A program made the translations under genes and the position numbers. 9,042 nt of DNA, taken from Lachnospiraceae bacterium UBA3732. GTDB lineage: Bacteria; Bacillota; Clostridia; Lachnospirales; Lachnospiraceae. The notes below the pieces were generated by a model that was not told the origin of the DNA, did no database searches, and worked only from the letters and a program-made list of their open reading frames with translations. The DNA lies in assembly GCA_002372545.1 (NCBI GenBank), contig DFHD01000025.1, positions 6,981 through 16,022 of the forward strand, in the 5' to 3' direction. Positions 6,535-9,042 of this stretch are shown in pieces (the stretch's first letter is position 1; every line of letters begins with the position of its first letter).

Positions 6535-7752
6535 ATGCGTGTATTTAAGAAAAGTGTAAAACTGGATCATGTCTGCTACGATATCCGCGGGCCGGTCATG
6601 GATGAGGCTAACCGGATGACGGAGGCGGGAGAGGAAATCCTCCGGCTGAATATCGGTAATCCCGCGCCCTTCGGCTTCCGTGCTCCAGATGCCCTGGTGG
6701 AGCGCATGTCTGAGATGCTCACCGAGACGGAGGGTTATTCGGATTCCAAGGGCCTTCGCTCTGCAAGAGAGGCAATCGTGGACTATGATAAGAGCAAGGG
6801 AATCGACGGCGTGACGGTGAATGATGTTTACACCGGCAATGGTGTCAGTGAGCTGATCACCATGACCATGCAGGGCCTTTTGGATTACGGTGATGAGATT
6901 CTGGTGCCCTCTCCGGATTATCCGCTCTGGACGGCGTCGGTAACGCTTTCCGGCGGAACGGCGGTGCATTATATCTGTGATGAGGCAGCGGGCTGGTATC
7001 CGGATGTGGAGGATATCCGCAGAAAGATCACTCCCCGGACAAAGGGCATCGTTCTGATCAATCCGAACAACCCCACGGGCGCACTCTATCCCAAGAGCTT
7101 GCTGCTGGAGATCGTGCGGATGGCGGAGGAGCATGATCTGATTATTTTTGCTGATGAGATCTACGACCGTCTGGTGATGGACGGCAAGAAGCATGTATCC
7201 ATAGCCAGCCTGACGGATCATCTCTGCATTACCTTTAACGGGCTTTCCAAGTCGCATCTTATTGCGGGCTACCGGGTTGGCTGGATGTCTGTATCCGGAA
7301 ACAAGGCGCAGGCCAGCGGATATATCGAGGGTCTGAATCTGCTTTCCTCCATGCGCCTCTGCTCCAATGTGCCTGCCCAGTCGCTGATCGCTCCGGCGCT
7401 TTCCATGCTGGAGGAGACAAAGGCTCTTCTCGTGCCCGGCGGACGGGTATATGAGCAGAGGGAATACATCTATAATAAGATCTGCGAGATCCCCGGACTT
7501 TCTGCAGTTAAGCCTGAGGCGGCGTTTTATATTTTCCCGCGGATGGATATAAAGGAATTCAATATTCATGATGATGAACGGTTTGCCCTGGATCTGCTGA
7601 AGCAGGAAAAGATCCTGCTGACGCATGGCGGCGGCTTCCATTGGGAAGAGCCGGATCACTTCCGGATCGTTTATCTGCCGGATATGGAGACGCTTAAGCC
7701 GGCCATGGATAAGATGGCGCATTTCTTCTCTACCTATAAACAGGCGGACTGA
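6535..7752 (+). CDS. alaA: Alanine aminotransferase (PLP class I, AlaA/YfbQ type)
   Basis: This protein should interconvert pyruvate and alanine using glutamate as amino donor, with pyridoxal phosphate as cofactor, in the cytoplasm. It has 405 residues from the ATG at 6535, the same length as I recall for E. coli AlaA, and resembles it along its whole length: CYDIRGPV (14-21), LNIGNPAPFGF (38-48), DYPLWTA (128-134), NPNNPTGA (176-183), and SMRLCSNVPAQ (272-282). The cofactor Lys is Lys239 in NGLSK. Asp207 and Tyr210 in ADEIY contact the ring, and Arg377 binds the substrate carboxylate. GGAGG at 6522-6526 fixes the start. Longer in-frame starts lie upstream of the promoter and inside the terminator. 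The stop overlaps the start of a possible small ORF (TGATG), which leads into the cytidylyltransferase gene. Confidence 0.95.
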   Translation: MRVFKKSVKLDHVCYDIRGPVMDEANRMTEAGEEILRLNIGNPAPFGFRAPDALVERMSEMLTETEGYSDSKGLRSAREAIVDYDKSKGIDGVTVNDVYTGNGVSELITMTMQGLLDYGDEILVPSPDYPLWTASVTLSGGTAVHYICDEAAGWYPDVEDIRRKITPRTKGIVLINPNNPTGALYPKSLLLEIVRMAEEHDLIIFADEIYDRLVMDGKKHVSIASLTDHLCITFNGLSKSHLIAGYRVGWMSVSGNKAQASGYIEGLNLLSSMRLCSNVPAQSLIAPALSMLEETKALLVPGGRVYEQREYIYNKICEIPGLSAVKPEAAFYIFPRMDIKEFNIHDDERFALDLLKQEKILLTHGGGFHWEEPDHFRIVYLPDMETLKPAMDKMAHFFSTYKQAD

Positions 7753-7868
7753 TGCGCCCGGCCGGAAGCGGCCTGAGGAGTGAAACGAAGAAGGCCGGAA
7801 GCAGCCCGAAAAGCGGCACGAAGAAGGGCCGGAATTGTTCTGAGGCAGCAGTCAGACAAGGCGAATGA
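7752..7868 (+). CDS. Possible 38-residue small ORF bridging alaA and the cytidylyltransferase gene
   Basis: An ATG at 7752 shares its A with the alaA stop (TGATG), and the stop at 7866-7868 overlaps the next gene's ATG (ATGA). The predicted peptide is basic, rich in Gly, Ser, Lys and Arg, and contains two copies of an 11-residue unit, AGSxxxSxTKK. The ribosome-binding site is weak (AGGCGG, 7742-7747, 4 bases away). The two repeat copies differ mostly at amino-acid-changing positions, which argues against a conserved protein. It may be a translational bridge that delivers ribosomes to the next gene, or simply chance. No function is known to me. Confidence 0.3.
   Translation: MRPAGSGLRSETKKAGSSPKSGTKKGRNCSEAAVRQGE
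7761..7826 (+). repeat. Imperfect 33-bp tandem duplication
   Basis: Two adjacent 33-base units (7761-7793 and 7794-7826) both begin GCCGGAAGC and end ACGAAGAAG. They match at 26 of 33 positions. A shorter third trace, GCCGGAA, follows at 7828-7834. The unit is a multiple of three and keeps the frame of the small ORF open. It fills most of the 112-base gap between alaA and the next gene. Confidence 0.7.
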
Positions 7869-8716
7869 ACGAAAGGAAAACGGTCCGGTTCGGACCTGCG
7901 GCGTATATGGTATACACAGTGATCTTTGCCGGCGGAGTGGGACGGCGAATGTCCGTGAATGCGGATACATCAGAGACGGAAAACAGAATGATTGGGAGCA
8001 CGGCGGGAAGCGGAATGCCGAAGGGAGGCGCTGAACCGGATGGCGCATCAACACCCAAGCAGTTTCTGGTGGTGAACGGCAGCCCCATTATCCTCCGCAC
8101 GCTCCGGTATTTTGAAGAGCATCCACAGGTGGATGGTATCGTGGTAGCCTGCCTTCCGGACTGGATCCCCCGGTTCCGGGAGATGCTGCGGAGGAGCGGC
8201 ATGAAAAAGGTGATGGCAGTTGTTCCCGGCGGCGAGACCGGGTATCTCTCTATTCATAACGGACTGATGGAGGTGCAGCGGCTGGGTGTGTCGGACGATG
8301 ATGTGGTCCTGATCTGCGACGGCGTAAGGCCGATCCTTACGGAGCGGCTGATCAGCGAAGCGATCGCCGGCGCTGAGGAATATGGCTCCGCTGTGCCCGT
8401 TATGCCCAGCATTGATTCGCTCCTATTTAGTGAGGATGGGGAAACAAGCAGCATGAGCTACGACAGGAACCGCATGTTCATCACTCAGGCACCGCAGGGC
8501 TATCGCATGAAGAAAATCCTGCGCGCTCATGAGGAGGCGGAAAAAAGAGGATGGCATGACGCGGTATCTTCCAGCGAGCTTCTGATCGGGCTGGGCGAAC
8601 CGGTGCACCTTTTCCGGGGAGAGCGGAGCAATATCAAGATCACGACCCAGGAAGACCTCGAGCTGCTCAGGGCGGATGATCTGTACAGAAAAAGGGACGG
8701 ATCAACAGGGCGTTGA
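7865..8716 (+). CDS. IspD/TarI-family nucleotide (CTP) cytidylyltransferase
   Basis: The family activates a sugar- or polyol-phosphate with CTP (MEP in isoprenoid synthesis for IspD, ribitol phosphate for TarI). The 283-residue protein shows the signature FAGGVGRRM (21-29), PKQFL (64-68, Lys65), GGETG...SIHNGL (122-134), CDGVRP (151-156), TQAPQGY (207-213) and NIKITTQEDL (257-266, Lys258). Two features differ from textbook IspD. About 30 extra residues lie between GGVGRRM and PKQF, and the Arg usual in GGxxR is Gly126. The second change and DGVRP (rather than DAVRP) lean towards the TarI-like glycan branch, but the substrate cannot be settled here. The start at 7865 overlaps the preceding small ORF. 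ATG 7907 (Met15) is an alternative that would give the usual N-terminus, though it has no clear ribosome-binding site. Confidence 0.85.
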   Translation: MNERKTVRFGPAAYMVYTVIFAGGVGRRMSVNADTSETENRMIGSTAGSGMPKGGAEPDGASTPKQFLVVNGSPIILRTLRYFEEHPQVDGIVVACLPDWIPRFREMLRRSGMKKVMAVVPGGETGYLSIHNGLMEVQRLGVSDDDVVLICDGVRPILTERLISEAIAGAEEYGSAVPVMPSIDSLLFSEDGETSSMSYDRNRMFITQAPQGYRMKKILRAHEEAEKRGWHDAVSSSELLIGLGEPVHLFRGERSNIKITTQEDLELLRADDLYRKRDGSTGR

Positions 8717-8825
8717 AGTCCGGAACGAGGATGGTTCTCTCGCGGGAGCAAAGCTCGACTGGAATGGCAGTGCTACCCGTGCGCAGATTTCTTCCATGTT
8801 GATCCGCTTTTTGGAGCATGAGTGA
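8703..8825 (+). pseudogene. 3' remnant of an SLH (S-layer homology) domain gene
   Basis: In the frame ending at the TGA 8823-8825, the reading is NEDGSLAG...LDWNGSATRAQISSML followed by IRFLEHE. The pattern (G/N)xATRAQxxxMLxRF is the C-terminal half of an SLH domain, the module that anchors surface proteins to cell-wall glycans. SLH repeats usually end such proteins. There is no start codon with a ribosome-binding site, no signal peptide and no other repeat; the frame runs back into the end of the cytidylyltransferase gene. It is therefore a broken tail of a deleted or rearranged gene rather than a working one. The left boundary is approximate. Confidence 0.6.
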
Positions 8826-8857
8826 TGCCGGGTGCTTTTGAAACGGATAAAATACAG

Positions 8858-8895
8858 AAAAAAACAGCTAAAAAACAGTTAAAAAACAGAAAAAA
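8858..8895. promoter_or_regulatory. Phased A-tracts / UP-element-like DNA
   Basis: Four A-tracts of 6-7 bases begin at 8858, 8870, 8881 and 8890, about one helical turn apart. The first three are separated by ACAG-containing spacers. They sit directly before the TTGACA box, with the last tracts at the place of an UP element. Such DNA is expected to be bent and to raise promoter strength, as often seen at stable RNA genes. Confidence 0.6.
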
Positions 8896-8900
8896 GGGTC

Positions 8901-8929
8901 TTGACAGAGGGATGCATATTTGATAATAT
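8901..8929 (+). promoter_or_regulatory. Strong sigma-A promoter ahead of the tRNA
   Basis: A perfect -35 TTGACA (8901-8906), a 17-base spacer and a -10 TAATAT (8924-8929) are present. Transcription would start near 8936. The next gene is the tRNA beginning at 9023, giving a leader of about 87 bases. Confidence 0.75.
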
Positions 8930-8936
8930 GATTAAG

Positions 8937-8985
8937 CCGCTGAAAAAAGCTGCGGTCGGTTTTGATTGCCAGTCAGCGGGTTTTT
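8937..8985 (+). terminator. Hairpin plus T-run in the tRNA leader (possible attenuator)
   Basis: CCGCTGA (8937-8943) pairs exactly with TCAGCGG (8973-8979), and TTTTT follows at 8981-8985. The loop is long (29 bases), so it would be a weak terminator. An alternative pairing, GCCG (8936-8939) with CGGC (8986-8989) plus A-run with T-run, would exclude the first. The left arm starts almost exactly at the predicted transcription start. Confidence 0.35.
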
Positions 8986-9022
8986 CGGCGAGTGTACATG
9001 AGTACAAAAGAAAAATCACTCT

Positions 9023-9042
9023 GGAGAGGTATCGAAGTGGTC
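9023..9042 (+). tRNA. Probable tRNA-Ser, 5' end only, cut by window edge
   Basis: The last 20 bases begin GGAGAGG, then TA, then TCGAAGTGGTC. This fits a 7-base acceptor 5' strand, T8, and a D-arm with the conserved A14, G18 and G19. The same opening is familiar from serine tRNAs of clostridia. The anticodon lies outside the window, so the isotype rests on the 5' end alone. Confidence 0.65.

Noticed and set aside
6514..7722. Long open frame on the minus strand opposite alaA
   Set aside because: It mirrors the codon pattern of a clearly real gene, has no recognisable domain, and its product is a typical shadow composition rich in His, Arg and Ile.
7780..8034. Plus-strand 84-codon frame overlapping the start of the cytidylyltransferase gene
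   Set aside because: Arg-rich composition from purine-rich repeats in another frame; no ribosome-binding site and no domain, and it overlaps the GGVGRRM motif of the real gene.
1..9042. CRISPR array, insertion sequence or attachment site
   Set aside because: No spaced direct repeats of CRISPR type, no transposase frame and no flanking terminal inverted repeats were seen.

Overview
The window looks like the chromosome of a Gram-positive, moderately GC-rich member of the Clostridia, probably a Lachnospiraceae-type anaerobe. The evidence is strong GGAGG ribosome-binding sites, short gene gaps, an SLH-domain remnant, zinc-ribbon/FHA and trypsin/FHA proteins of a style common in that group, and the 5' end of what looks like a clostridial serine tRNA. 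This is judged from sequence style, not from a search.

Region 1 (1-205) has no gene. It holds a pentanucleotide tandem repeat at the window edge, a good intrinsic terminator, and a long inverted repeat just ahead of the first ribosome-binding site.

Region 2 (206-6387) is a five-gene, one-direction operon devoted to Ser/Thr phosphorylation across the membrane. It encodes a membrane-anchored Ser/Thr kinase with an unrecognised outside domain, a soluble zinc-ribbon/FHA protein, a soluble PP2C phosphatase, a secreted-side trypsin/HtrA-like protease joined through a membrane helix to a cytoplasmic FHA domain, and a membrane-anchored PP2C phosphatase. After the 72-base kinase-FHA gap, the gaps are 4, 18 and 1 bases. 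A strong terminator closes the block. The set contains writer, two erasers and two phosphothreonine readers. Three of the five proteins cross the membrane once near the middle or C-terminus, so the cluster reads as a self-contained envelope sensing circuit. The outside domains of the kinase and the protease are clearly more AT-rich than the cytoplasmic parts, which suggests domain exchange or faster evolution of the sensing parts.

Region 3 (6439-8716) is a separate metabolic unit with its own TATAAT promoter: alaA (alanine aminotransferase), a possible 38-codon ORF that overlaps both neighbours by stop/start overlaps, and an IspD/TarI-family cytidylyltransferase with an unusual insertion in its nucleotide-binding loop.

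Region 4 (8717-9042) starts with an out-of-frame remnant of an SLH (S-layer homology) domain directly after the cytidylyltransferase stop. Phased A-tracts, a TTGACA-17-TAATAT promoter, a hairpin followed by a T-run, and the first 20 bases of a probable tRNA-Ser, cut by the window end, follow it.
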